Source of the DNA: Elephas maximus indicus
Taxonomy: Eukaryota > Chordata > Mammalia > Proboscidea > Elephantidae
Length of the DNA: 64,000 nt
Direction: 5' to 3'
NCBI RefSeq assembly: GCF_024166365.1
Contig: NC_064831.1
Coordinates: 47,803,768-47,867,767 of the forward strand
The translations under genes and the position numbers were made by a program. Numbering within the stretch: position 1 is the stretch's first letter; each line of letters begins with the position of its first letter. Positions 1 through 11,100 of this stretch are shown piece after piece. The notes beneath the pieces were generated by a model. It saw only the letters and a program-made list of their open reading frames with translations, was not told where the DNA came from and did no database searches.

Positions 1-1211
1 GATGGTTTGTTACAGTGTGAAGGCTTTGTTCATCTGTACAAGTATCAGAGGCGGTGTTTCTCTGGTTCAAAGAAGTCTGTCCACAGGCAGCACCAGCACC
101 AGTGGAAGCGTGAGCCTGGATGGGAAGGGCTCCCAACACGCAGGTGCTCTGCGCTCTGGGTCCCGAGGATCTGTGCAGGGTTTATGCAGCCACGGGTAGG
201 GACGGTCCTTGCCAGGGTCAGAAAGCTCCATGCTTCGTTCTGACACGCTATCCCTTGGTTTTAATTTGTGCCTTATGCTGTGGGAACGTCAGTCGTTTGA
301 TGTTTTCAGTATCAGCTGGTATTTTTGTTAAGTGAGTATCTCTTCATGCACGCTCTACCCTGCGGACATAGCCCGTCACACATATTTAATAAATGCCGTG
401 TATTTTGTTCTGTTGATGTTGTCCCTGTGTTTCATCCATGACCGTGTTGACAGGGTAGAGAGCAGAATCAGGTCTGGAATGAGAGTCACCCGTGGCAGTG
501 CTTATAAACCAAAAGATAGTATAGTGAATGTGTGTGTGTGTATTTAATCCCTGAAATGTATCTAGTTAACCCACCTTCTGCAAAGAGTGAGAGACTTTCA
601 TGGTTTCAAAATGCAAAATTGTTTTTCCTTCTTAAATTCTCTCTCCCTTGTGCCCCAAATCCCCGCTGCTTATTCTCCCCAACCCCAATCAGTCCATCAA
701 TCAATCAACAAACAAACATCAAAGAAATGAAGTTGGATAAATCACTGTGAGTCAGGATAATGAGGACAATGCATAGTATAATGAGGAGCCGAATTTGCAT
801 TTAATTCCTCCCTGTTGAAGCTTGGGTAAGTAATCAACCCTCTCTGAGTATCAGTTTCATCCTCTAAAAGCTTGGGGTCAGTCACACCTACGAGATATGC
901 TGTTGTGATTACCAGATGAGATAATTCGCAGAGAGCAACTTGAACGGTGCCAGGCACCTAGGCAGCAATTCCTGTCATTCTCTAGGTTTGTGTTAAAGTA
1001 CTGTTCCCTCCAGGTTCCCCTCTGTAATGGACGTGTTCTAGCCATGAGAAAGCCTCATCCTGTGGAAATCACCAAGGAGAAGTGTTTAGGGAGAAGGCAG
1101 GTCTGGGGACCCGGGGATAGGGTCTCTGGACTCTGAGAGTGGTAGAGGGTCTTGGGAACCCCCCAGGCCCTGGACAAGCTGATCTGGAAGTGATAGCCAG
1201 GATTGCTTAGT
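1..1211. other. Intergenic, no gene recognised
   Basis: No exon, RNA gene or clear repeat is recognised. There is a short TG run near 529-542 and an open frame over the first 200 bases whose product resembles nothing known to me. It could be 3' UTR or intron of the upstream MYZAP locus, but nothing in the sequence shows this. Confidence 0.4.
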
Positions 1212-1613
1212 TGTTATCAAACAAAGCATCAAGTGACAGCACTGGGTGTGGCTCAATTGGGAGCTGCTCAGACCAAGCTACCCCTTCCTGGCCATTGTCC
1301 TCAAAGCCCTGGGTGTGGCTCCAGCCAGTCCAACCCAGTTTAACTACCCTCTGTGCCACAGAAAAAATGCAATTTGTCTCACTGCGCCTGCACGCGCTGT
1401 GATAACCTATGTAGTCCATAATGTTTGTATGAACTGCCTTGTGAAAGACGGCATAAAAGGTCCTGCCTCCCTTTGTTCAGGGAGCTTGATTTGAGATGTA
1501 CACCTCCTTGCTCCCTGCCGGGGTGCTTGCAATAAAGTCTCTTCCTCCCTCCTCACCTCCGTGTGTCTTTATTGACCAGAAGCTGCACCAGGCAGGACCT
1601 GCTTTGGGTAACA
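1212..1613 (+). mobile_element. Solo LTR, gammaretrovirus-like
   Basis: The stretch begins TGTTATC and ends GGGTAACA, imperfect inverted LTR ends. It has a TATA-like CATAAAA at 1452-1458 and a polyadenylation signal AATAAA at 1531-1536 followed by a T/C-rich stretch, the order of U3, R and U5 in a plus-strand LTR. No internal region adjoins it, so it is probably a solo LTR. A clear target duplication is not visible (flanks TTAGT and GAAGC), which fits an older insertion or slightly wrong ends. Confidence 0.6.
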
Positions 1614-2285
1614 GAAGCAGTTTCTAAATGAAACACAATGGCTTAAACATGTCATTTTAACAAGACCAAGGCAGAAGTGAAAATTTCTTTGCAAACACTT
1701 CCATGTCCCCTCCTTTCTTTCTTAAAACAAGCAAGAAAAAGACAAAAGAAAAATTTAGCGAGTAACTTTAAATTCAAAGAAGGCCAGGGGCCACTCCACA
1801 GCATTAAGGGTAGGTGGTCTGTGTCTGGGCCCTTTGCGTTTCTTCAGTATTTCTTAAACACGTGCAGAAGAATTCTAAAAAGTATTTGAACTATTCAGAA
1901 AGGCTGTTTAGAGAATTCCTAGACAGTACAGACTGAAGAAACTGAGAGATGATCCTTTGAGATCCTTGTCAAAGTTAACAGTGATCCCCAACCCTCTCTT
2001 TGAAAGAGTTACTTTCATCGACCACTTCATGAGCCTGGGAGTTATGCAGAACTGGGGGAAGGAGCTTTAGTATTACATAGTACATTTATCTCACAGAAAT
2101 AATTTTTTAAAAGGCAGTGAATTTAAAGTTTTTTTTATACCAAAATAAAAATACTTTAGAATAATGCCTCAATTCATATTTTCATTTCAATCCTTTTAGA
2201 CTTTTTAAACACACCACACACACACCCTTATACTGTTTATTTTGTTTTGTTTGTTAAACAAATGTGACCCTATACCAAGAAGTCC
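1614..2285. other. Intergenic, AT-rich, no feature seen
   Basis: Nothing recognised apart from a short CA-rich stretch near 2210-2226 and A/T runs. Confidence 0.4.
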
Positions 2286-2495
2286 AGCTGCCTGAGCTCA
2301 TTCCCGGCTCTCTGCTGCTCACTAGTGTGTGCCTTGGGCATGTCACGGAACCTCTCTGAGCTGCTATAAAATGGGAAAGTGACCATTCTTTCCTAATGGA
2401 AGTTGTGTGAAGATTAAATGACTTAATACATGCAAAGGTCTTAGAATAGGGCTTGGCACATTGTAAGCACTTAATAAAAGTTACTTATCATTATG
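2286..2495 (+). repeat. MIR SINE relic
   Basis: The order of motifs is that of a MIR: a core with CTTGGGCATGTCAC, then CCTCTCTGAGC, a run like ATGGGAAAGTGA, and a tail with AATAGGGCTTGGCACATTGTAAGC before AATAAAAG. This is an ancient mammal-wide SINE, heavily diverged. Confidence 0.75.
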
Positions 2496-2536
2496 GAAGT
2501 CCCGAGGTGGTGTGAGCAGTTAATGCTCTTGGCTGC

Positions 2537-3903
2537 TGTCATGAATTGAATTATGTCCCCCCCGCCCCCTCCCCTGCCCAAATGTGTGTATCAGCTTGGT
2601 TAGGCCATGTGTGGTTGTCCTCCATTTTCTGATTGTAATTTTATGCTGAGAGGGTTAGGGTGGGATTGTAACACCATCCTGTTACTGCAAATCATGGGTT
2701 CGAGCCGCCTGCCGCAAAGCCAATATTGAGACAGGAGGAGGCAAGCATTAAGAGGGCTTTATTTTTTTATTTTTTATTGAATGCCGGTATTCAAGAGACA
2801 GAGGGGGTTAAAATTTCTGCTAAATTCTGTCTACCCTAAAGGGTTGATGGGAGGGTTTTATATGGGGAAGATCAGGGTTACCTAATGTTTTGAGCACGTA
2901 GTCTGCAGATGGTCTTATATGTCACAAAACAACTATGAAAAAACTCTTTATTAAACTAAAGGTATGCATATCAGGTATCCGGACTCTAATCAGTATATTT
3001 GTAACAGGCTGAAAAACTCACATAAGAATCTCTCGGCTAGTGGAACTGTTTTGCCAAGTCCACCGTGGCTGAGATAGGGAGCAAGAGAGAAAGTTGCAGA
3101 TTAAAAATGCCAGAGAGCCTTCCTGTCAGTTTCGCAGGCTGAAGGCCATTTCTAAAGAGAACAAAAAAGAAGACAGACCAAGGCCACAGGAGCTGAGATA
3201 GCTCCGCACCCCTTTGGAAGAAACTGGTGCAGCTGGTGCAATTAAAAAATGTTTAGAGATTACTTAGAGCATCCTTATGGCGTTAGTCACGTCAAGCTCT
3301 CAGTCACCTGTTTTGAATAGGGGGAAACATGTTGTAAGGTATGAGGGTGTTTGTTATGTTTAAGAGAGGAACAGGCTGCTCAGCTATATTTTGAACACAG
3401 CCTGCACTATTTTCCAAGGACTGGAGATTAATCACAGCTTATATAGCTATACTAAAACAAATGAGAAAATATATTCTCTCTAATATTAAAACACTTAAGA
3501 AAATGCATTTTCGCTACTTCAACCCTTGCTCAGGTCACCTCCCTGATTCAAGGTAAAGGGAGTTTCCCTGGGATGTGCCCTGCACCACCTTTTATCTTGC
3601 AAGAGATAAAAGGAAAGAGAAGCAGGCAGAGAGTTGGGGACCCCATACCACCAAGAAAGCAGCACCAGAAGCAGAGCACGTCCTTTGGACCCGGGGTCCC
3701 TGCGCCTGAGAAGCTCCTCAACCAGGGGAAGATTGAGGACAAGGACCTTCCTTCAGAGCTGACAGAGATAGAAAGCCTTCCCCTGGAGCCGAAGCCCTGA
3801 ATTTGGACTTGTAACCTATTAGACTGTGAGAAAATAAATTTCTCTTTGTTAAAGCCATCCACTTGTGGTGTTTCTGTTATGGCAGCACTAGATGACTAAG
3901 ACA
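2537..3903 (+). mobile_element. MaLR-like LTR, itself interrupted
   Basis: It starts TGTCATGAATTGAATTATG and ends GATGACTAAGACA (TG...CA) and is flanked by a perfect 5-bp duplication GCTGC (2532-2536 and 3904-3908). The 3' part, with an AATAAATT polyA signal and then AAAGCCATCC, closely matches the copies at 46248-46754 and 61666-62146. Those ends resemble the mammalian MLT/MST (ERVL-MaLR) LTRs. About 840 bases of another element interrupt it at 2680-3521. Confidence 0.75.
2680..3521 (-). mobile_element. ERV LTR nested in the MaLR-like LTR
   Basis: The copies at 46248 and 61666 lack this block, so it is an insertion. In minus-strand reading it starts TGAAGTAGCG and ends CATGATTTGCAGTAACA, with AATAAA-type signals about 90 bases before the end, as in a retroviral LTR. 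The flanks ATCC (2676-2679) and ACCC (3522-3525) may be a 4-bp duplication with one change. The family was not identified. Confidence 0.5.
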
Positions 3904-4062
3904 GCTGCTAACTGAAAGGTGGGAGTCCACCCAGAGGTGCCTTGGAAGAAAGGCCTGGCAACATACCTCCAAAAAAATCAGCCACGGAAAACCCTATGAA
4001 GCACAGTTCTACTCTGACACGTGAGTCAGAATCGGCTGGACAACAGCTGGTTTTTCATCATT

Positions 4063-5689
4063 ACATGTATTTGTAACCACTTTTCACTTGTATTGTGATC
4101 ATTCTTTTATATCAATAAGTATAGATTGATACCGTTGTGTCTGACAGTTAATTGGATTCTATTTTATTGATGTACTATAATTTACTTGACCTGTCCCGTA
4201 AATGCTGGTGTTTTGGGGATTGTTTTTACTCCTTTTTAAGCCATCTTTGTTGGACCATCTTGTACATATGTTTTTGTATACTTGTCTGTCTTCCCAGGAT
4301 GAGGTCCAAGAGGAGTTATGAACGTTTGAAGCTGTTTGGTGCGTACAGTCCAGTTCGGCCTCTGGAAATGTGTACCCACTGAAACTCACCAACAGGATAA
4401 GAGTATGGTTTCCTGACCCCTTTGCCAGCACTGGGAATGAGACATGAAAAGTGTATAAAGTAGCTGTCTTTAGGCAGACCCATCCCCCAAACGGGCAGCG
4501 AGAAAAGTTCCTTAGGATACTGCCTTTGAATAGCTGAGCTCAGCAACTGTTCAGGTGTGGGCTGCAGGCTTGTAGGTGTCCCCAGGCCCAGAGAGTGCCT
4601 GGGCAGCCAGCAGGAAACAGGACCAGGTGCCTGGGCAGCCAGCAGGAAACAGAAGGAGCAACATGTTCCCCAGGGCCCAGGAACCAGAGAAGGCCTGCTG
4701 CTTGGTGAGCCAGAAGCTAGAGTCAGCCATGAAAGGGGGCCTCCACTAGCCTTCCCTGGAGATAGAAAACTAGGCCAGGAAGCCATAGGTCTGGGTTGGG
4801 GTTTTAATCTGGGTGGTGCATGCCCCCAAGGATACTTTCAGGGCCAGCCAGGGCGAGAGAAGAAGGTTTGGGAAGCTCTTGGAGCTGGGTGGTATGACAT
4901 GGTTCCCCCACTGGAGGGTGCACCAACCAAGACTCCCCCCTGAGCTGGCCTGAGTGTTCACTCTGGGCGCACACTTCCCCCAAGCAAATGCCATCTGCTT
5001 GTTCCGGGATCTCCAGGCTGGTCCCTGGGAGGGCTGGGGTGGGGGGGGGTGGGGGGGGGTGAGGGGGTGGCGGGAGGAGACAGGAAAGGTAGGATTTCTT
5101 CCTATCCTGGCTCAGGCCACACTGATCTTGACACCCAGATTTGAGACCTAGTTCAGTTCAACCAGTGCATACCAGCTACCGAGTTAGATACTGAGGAGAC
5201 AAAGATAGGGACTTGGAGTTCTTTGCGGTCTCTAAGGCCTTTCCCAGCAGGTCTTCCTGATGTTTGCTGACTTTGAATCCCAGGAGGACTTCTTTTTCAG
5301 CCCCCTCTTTTCTGCTCTTCTCCATCTGGTGCTTGGTCATCATGTCCATTTTGTGTCCTCCCAGTGATGTAAACCACTGAGAAGGGGACACATGCCACAC
5401 TTGGATAAGTATGAAGAAATTTGCAAGTGAAAGTCATCCAGAAAGAATCTTGGCTGGGGAAGTGAAGGCATCAAGAGTTACCGAGTTAGACGCAGCAGAC
5501 ATGAGCTGAGTCTTCACAAGAGCTACTGAGTTAGATGCAGCAGACGTGCACTGAGTCTTCACAAGAGCCTGCAAGGAAGATGTCATCGCCATTTTGTGGA
5601 TAAAGAAAATTGCCTGAAACCACCCAAGCCCGTCCGTCTGCCCCTAGAACACGGGTGGGAGGCCTGAGTAGGCCCAGGTAAGGACAGAA
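4063..5689. other. Intergenic with small tandem duplications
   Basis: No gene recognised. A 25-base segment at 4596-4620 is repeated at 4628-4652 (period 32). A G-run tract lies at 5038-5070. A segment of about 45 bases containing GAGTCTTCACAAGAGC is duplicated at roughly 5478-5568. Open frames on both strands at 4316-4943 look like chance frames in GC-rich DNA. Confidence 0.5.
5038..5070 (+). repeat. G-run tract, quadruplex-prone
   Basis: Runs of four to ten G separated by single T or A bases meet the usual four-G-run pattern for a G-quadruplex. Such tracts are also prone to sequencing error in length. Confidence 0.6.
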
Positions 5690-5915
5690 AGCAGACTGGT
5701 GGTTGCCAGGGGCTGGGAGGATGGGAGAACGGGGAGTGACTGCCAATGGGCGCGGGTGTCCTTTTTGGGTGAGGAGAGTTCTAGAGCTAGACAGTGGCGG
5801 TGGACGCCGGACATCCGGAGTGCACTCAGTGCTGCTGAGTTGTGCACTGCAGAGAGGTTATAGTGGAAAGTCTTAGCTTATTGTGTGTCATTCCACAATG
5901 ATAATAAAAAAAAAA
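5690..5915 (+). repeat. Old L1 3' end fragment
   Basis: GGTTGCCAGGGGCTGGGAGG, then GTTCTAGAGCTAGACAGTGG, GAGTTGTGCACTGCAGAG and an A-rich end follow the order of older mammalian L1 3' UTRs. The fragment is diverged and truncated. Confidence 0.65.
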
Positions 5916-6338
5916 GTTGTTCTGAAGGAAAATGTGCAAAACCTTCAAGAGGCTACCAGAAGCTGAAAATGTGAGCCCAGTTAATCGATATGCTAAGGCC
6001 AGATCGTCTTCATATACTTGTATAATTATGCAAAATTATACGCGAAAGAGGCCTCAGCAGGGACAGTGTAATAGGGATTGTTTCAGTAGCAAAAGTAAAC
6101 TTCTCACTATTTTCTGTTTTTTTGTTTTGTTTGTTTTTCCTACTGTCTCCATGAGGGGTTTGAATGAAATGAGGAAAACGTTGCTAGCTGCCCGAGAAAG
6201 CAGCTTCACCTGTGAAATACACAGAACTGCGTCCTCCGCGTAAGATTGCTGTGGTGGAATATAAGAAATAGCATGGATTGATTTCCCAGCATTGCGCCAG
6301 AGGTGTGCCGATAATTGATACCTAATGTTCGTTCTACT

Positions 6339-6503
6339 GGAGGCCTGGTGGCGCAGTGGCTAAGAGCTTGGCTGCTAACCAAAAGATCAGCAGTTCAAAC
6401 CCACCAGGCACTTCCTGGAAACTCTGTGGGGCAGTTCTACTCTGTTCCATAAGGTTGCTGTGAGTTGGAATCCACTCGACGGCAATGTGTTTGGTTTTTT
6501 GGG
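6339..6503 (+). repeat. AfroSINE-type SINE
   Basis: tRNA-like head GGCCTGGTGGCGCAGTGGCT (A box region) with B-box-like AGTTCAAACCC, then GGGGCAGTTCTACTCTGTTC and a tail GTTGGAATCCACTCGACGGC ending in GT/T-rich sequence. Nearly full length. Confidence 0.9.
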
Positions 6504-6520
6504 TATTAATACTAACTAAG

Positions 6521-6915
6521 GGGAGCCCTGGTAGCTCAATGGTTAAGTGTTTGGCTGCTAAACAGAAGGTTGATGGTTTGAACCCACCAGCCGCTCCATG
6601 GGAGAAAGATGTGGCAGTGTGCTTCCGTAAAGATTAAACTTATTGCCATGGAGTCAAATCTGACTCCTAGCAACCCAATAGGACAAAGTAGAACTGCCCC
6701 ACAGGGCTTCCAAGGCTGATGGGAAGACTACCACATCTTTCTCCCTCAGAGGAGCTGGTGGGTTTGAACTGCCAACCTTTTAGTTAGCAGGCAGGCGCTT
6801 AACCGCTGCGCCACCAGGGCTCCTTGGAAACACTGTGGGGCAGTTCTATCCCCTTCTATAGGCTCACTATGAGTCAGGATCGACTCCATAGCAACAAGCT
6901 TGGTTTGGGTTTGGT
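6521..6915 (+). repeat. SINE with an inverted SINE nested in it
   Basis: A plus-strand SINE head (6521-6640) and tail (6824-6915) are separated by a minus-strand SINE (6641-6823) that ends CCACCAGGGCTCC. The two units are opposite in orientation, so a transcript through here could fold back on itself. Confidence 0.85.
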
Positions 6916-6989
6916 ATTAGTACATTACTGGAAAGGAGGTGTTGCACTGTTATTTGCAAACCCAAGGATTCAATCTTACTGAATGTCAC

Positions 6990-7023
6990 ATACGCACACG
7001 CACACACGCACACACACACACAC
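6990..7023. repeat. CA microsatellite
   Basis: CA/CACG dinucleotide run next to the 3' end of the following minus-strand SINE. RTE-mobilised SINEs often end in simple repeats, so the run may have grown from the SINE tail. Confidence 0.85.
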
Positions 7024-7215
7024 TGCTGTTGAGTCCATTCTGACTCATAGTGACCCTATAGGACAGGGTAGAACTACCCAATAGGGTTTCCAAGGCTGTA
7101 ATCTTTACAGAAGCAGGCTGCCACATCTTTCTCCTGCCAAGCAGCTGGTGAGTTTGAACTGCCAACCTTTGGGTTAACAACCAAGTGCTTTAACGACTGT
7201 GCCACCAGGGCTGCT
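7024..7215 (-). repeat. AfroSINE-type SINE
   Basis: Reverse-oriented: tail complement GTTGAGTCCATTCTGACTC first, head complement TGTGCCACCAGGGC last. The longer subfamily, with TGTAATCTTTACAGAAGC in the body. Confidence 0.9.
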
Positions 7216-7569
7216 TTAATGAATACTGCTGGATTGGATTGATGGATACTGGTGAGTAGGGGTTATGCAGAAGGAAGCGTAGGGCAAAGAAATGTGATTG
7301 CATGAACAGGAGATTAAACAAACTGTAGTCTCCTTTGCCTCATCTGGGAATTTGAGGATAATCCCATTTACTTTGTCAGGGTAGGAAAGATCCAAAAGAG
7401 ACTGAAGATGAGATTCTGGCAAGAGGGTTCAAAAGTAGAGAGACCAGAGGGAAACAGCTGCCGAGTGTGGGGGTGAAGTGTTACGTGGCGTGAGGCAGAT
7501 AATACAGATAATACATGGGGCAAAGTAGAAATCAAAGTACTTTTTTGGAATGTGGGTATTTTTTGGAAT

Positions 7570-7890
7570 GTGGATGTCCATTCTCAACTGTATGGCTCTT
7601 GCAGCGTTGTTGAAAAGCAATTGGCCGTTTATGCAGAGGTCTGTTTCTGTACTGTGTTAATTTATCTGCCTGTCTTGATGCCAGTACCATACCGTGTTGA
7701 TTTCTCCAGCTTTATCATAAGCCTGGAAGTCAGCTAGCACAGGTCCTCCAACTTTGTTCTTCCTTTTCAACATTGTTTTGGCTATTCTAGGTTCTTTGCA
7801 TTACCATATGAATTTTACAGCCTGTCAGTTTCTACAAAAGGGCTGCAGGGATTTTGGTTGGGATTCCACTGAAACTGTAGATCACCAAGG
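7570..7890 (-). repeat. Old L1 ORF2 fragment
   Basis: The run GATGCCAGTACCATACCGTG, then CCAACTTTGTTCTTCC and TTTTGGCTATTCTAGG, is the complement of L1 ORF2 3' coding sequence as seen in the copies at 13.9 and 42.3 kb. Diverged, with stops. Confidence 0.75.
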
Positions 7891-9536
7891 AGAATACCAA
7901 GACTCAGCTATGAGTATTAGGCCAGCTGCTACCACCACCATGGTCCAGCTGGTAGCAGTACCAGGCCAGCTCCTGCATATCAGGGGCCGCTCGTTTCTTT
8001 CTTAGTTGGAAAAATCCTAAGTAAAAACTTCCCTAATGTATTCCGATGAAGGTATGGTATAATCTTTGTGGAATTCTGAACAAAATATAATAAGAAACAT
8101 TAATTTGGGCCCAAGGGCCATAAAACTAGTATAATTTGGATGTGATAAAATATAAATAAATGACAAACAATTCTTGAGGGTTTTCTCTTAATTTTTCAAC
8201 ACATACTTTAGGGTTTTAACATGGAACATTTACAGCATTTGCCTTCCTGAATGAGGGGTGGGAGGTGGGGTTGAGAAATAATTAGTAGGCAATTTTGGGG
8301 GCCTGGGACTTTTCTGGTAACTGTTTTCTTTGGCAGCCATACCATTGAGAACAGGAAGTTCCTCTCTTGTTACAGATTTAAGACTTTTCTGAGCCAAATA
8401 ACAGAAAGCTGGATTAGTTCTGAAAAAATGGTGGTGGTGGGGCGGGGGGCGGGGGACATCAACTCTAGACTCTCACTGGAGATTAATGACATCTTGCAAA
8501 TATTTTAATTCTCCCCTTTCCTCTTAACTCTGCACCTTCTAAACAAAACACCCCTAGCCTGAAAAAGTTTACTGGCTACTTTGTGGACCAATCCTAAAAT
8601 GAAGTATCTTTATGGTACCCACAAATAGATTTAAACATTTTTGGGGGCCTGAGAGTAAGGAAATTAGGGTTGTCTCAAATTGACTTTTTTTTTTGTAACA
8701 AAATCACAGATACAGAATTTAAAATGGAAAATATAGTCATAAAGATGCTTTTTCCGTGGCCTTGGTAAAGATTTGTGATTTTCTTTGACCTTTTAAAATG
8801 GCATTTGTTATAGACAAAAATGTTAAATCTAGCTTTGTAAACAATGGCATGTAGTGCCTGGTTTGATTGCAAACAATTCCTTTAAGAATTGTTCAAAATG
8901 ACAGGATTATATCATTTGAATAGAGCACTCACTAGGCAGACTATAAAAAAAGGAAACTGATTTCCCCCAGAAAAGGCGAGTCCTTACCTTGTAGATAGGA
9001 CTGCTAAGGTAGTAATTGAATTAAAATTTATTTTTTATACTTGATCCTAGAAAAAAAAAAATGTGATCTTGTTGAAGCTTATTGTCTGGGGGAACATTAA
9101 GTCTATGAATTATCTGAGAACCATCTGTGAGGATTCTTAAACATAGAAGGCCTTACGGAACTTTGAGATTTATAAGTAATCAACGCTTTTCTGTAACAAG
9201 TATATATTGCCCACTAGTAATACTACAGAGTTCCTATGCTATTAATTGTGGCCTCTCAGAAAGGAAAAGGGGCAGGCTAGTAAATTCTTCGTTTACACTT
9301 ACATGATACATCCAAACTCACATGCCCTGGTGCCCTGGTGTAAAGGGTCTAGGGTGGGATAATGGGCGTGGGTGAGGGGTGCTCCCTCAAGCTATATGTT
9401 CCCATCCTAATGTCACTCAAATTCATGGTTTTGAAAAACTCTGTGCTGCCAAACAAACCCATCTGTAGGCTGGACTTGGCCAAAAATCCACAATTTGGGA
9501 CCCTTGATTTTTTTTGTACATTATCTTTTTTTTTCC
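7891..9536. other. Intergenic, no gene recognised
   Basis: AT-rich, mostly unique-looking sequence with no confident repeat or exon. A G/C-rich run lies near 8433-8457 and poly-A/T runs near 8687 and 9050. Confidence 0.4.
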
Positions 9537-9733
9537 CTGTTGCTGTCAGTTCCGACTCATGATGATCCCATGTGTGTCAGAGTAGAGCTGTGTTCCATAG
9601 GGTTTTCAGTGACTGAATTTTTGATAAGTAGATTGCCAGGCCTTTTTCCCGAGTCACCTCTGGATACACTTGAACCTCCCACCTTTCTTTAGCAGCCCAG
9701 CTGGTTAACCTTTTGCATTACCGAGGGGCTCCT
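9537..9733 (-). repeat. SINE, subfamily with CATGTGTGTCAGAG
   Basis: Tail complement GTTGCTGTCAGTTCCGACTC and head complement ending GAGGGGCTCC. The middle contains CCATAGGGTTTTCAGTG and GCCAGGCCTTTTTCC, marking a second SINE subfamily also seen at 20369, 32338, 32686 and 56026. Confidence 0.85.
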
Positions 9734-10868
9734 GCACTATATCTACACAATGCTCATCCTTTCACACTACCTTTTTCTTCAGCCTGCTTCAAGTGAGGTT
9801 CCTCCCAAATTATTCACTATAGTTTGCTCGTCTTCTGCTATTTTGACAACTTGAGCTTTTTTTTTTTAACCTCATAAATAATCTTAAATTACTCAGAGCT
9901 GTCATCCATTAGATTAAAAAAAAAAAAAATTATGGCCAAGAATTCTACGTAATGGAAAACATTATCCAGCTCCATAAGATATGGACAGTGACTGGAGTAC
10001 AGCAAAGGCTGATAAAACCTGAAACTTTGCCAGTGCTGGGCAAGTATTTATTTAAAGGGAGCTACCTGCTTCCTGGTTTACTGCATACCAAATATTTCTT
10101 CTCAACATTTATGAGTTTAAATAGATGCAGATGTTGCCAAAGAATGTCTTAGAATATTAATCATGCTGGAATCATATCATGTAAGTGTTGAAAGGCATCT
10201 TGGAGTTTATCCGGTTTAGTACCATTGTTTTAAAGGGGAGGAAACTGAGGCCCAAAGAAGTAATTGACTTCAAAGGCGTAGCAGGGGCGGGGGGGTGGGG
10301 GTAGAGGGAGGCATTTGCCCCAGGCTCAAGTCCAAGGGGGCACCAGACGAGGCGTGGAATGACATTCTGAGGTGCCACAAATATGAAAGGCGCCTGACTG
10401 AGGCAGCCAGACAAGAGAGGGGAAGGTGTTTAGGCTGCTGTGCAGCGGATATCAATGTCTATTCATCTTGAAATTGGTAGTTTCGAGATTGCCTCTGTGA
10501 GCTTGTTAGCCTCCCTACACCCTGATTGACTTGCCAGAAAAGAAAAAGAATTGAGGATGACTGATAATCTTCCCCTGTCTGGTTCATCCTTATTGTCTTA
10601 TATGCTGTTCAAACAAAAATCGTACTAAGCTGATAATAGAAACTGATTGAAGTTTATTTAATATACGATTTGCAAATCGAGGTAGCATTTCCACTAGGGA
10701 GTCAAAAATGTTCTGAAGATGAATACTTCCAAAAATTCTTATACCTCATCCTATTGACATTGCCAGAGAAAAGGGCCCCAGAACAGTGTTTACTTAATCA
10801 TAATTTACAAAACACAGCTTTCAGTCTGACCCTGGAATTTCTGTTTCCTGAAACTGACTGAATTCTTC
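9734..10868. other. Intergenic, MIR-like trace only
   Basis: Around 10200-10275 GGGGAGGAAACTGAGGCCCA is typical of MIR or MIR-like relics. A G-rich run lies at 10287-10303. No exon recognised. Confidence 0.4.
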
Positions 10869-11100
10869 AAAAGAGCACAGTGCCCAAGGCAAATCTGTCT
10901 TTACTAATTAGCAAGACTATTGTTTGACTTAAAGGGGACTTTTAGGAGAACAGTGTGCTTGAGGCTCAAGGTTCAAAAGAACATCTAAGGACACCAGCCT
11001 AGGTGGGTTGCCCCAACTCCATGGACCCCAGAAATCTGGATTCCAGGAGAATTGAAACTCTTTCTCAATACCATTCTTGACTTTTCTCTCCTCCTAATTT
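10869..11100 (+). repeat. Unclassified dispersed repeat, copy A
   Basis: Starts near GAGCACAGTGCCCAAGGC and continues TTTACTAATTAGC, ACTATTGTTTGACTT, then CTCCATGGACCCCAGAAATC. The same order of blocks recurs at 38529-38730. I do not recognise the family; it has no visible coding capacity. Confidence 0.6.

Larger units (their letters stand above)
2496..4062 (+). repeat. AfroSINE-type SINE split by an LTR
   Basis: The head lies at about 2496-2536 and the body at 3904-4062, with the LTR 2537-3903 between them. GCTGC ends the left part and begins the right part, so the interrupted SINE reads straight across the insertion. The body has the subfamily sequence with CAAAAAAATCAGCC and ACCCTATGAAGCACAGTTC, and ends with GTGAGTCAGAATCGGC. 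Confidence 0.8.

Noticed and set aside
4316..4943. Overlapping frames of 128-156 codons on both strands
   Set aside because: GC-rich chance frames without splice context, known domains or matching relatives.
5932..6243. 103-codon plus-strand frame
   Set aside because: No similarity recognised, no promoter or splice context; consistent with a chance frame.
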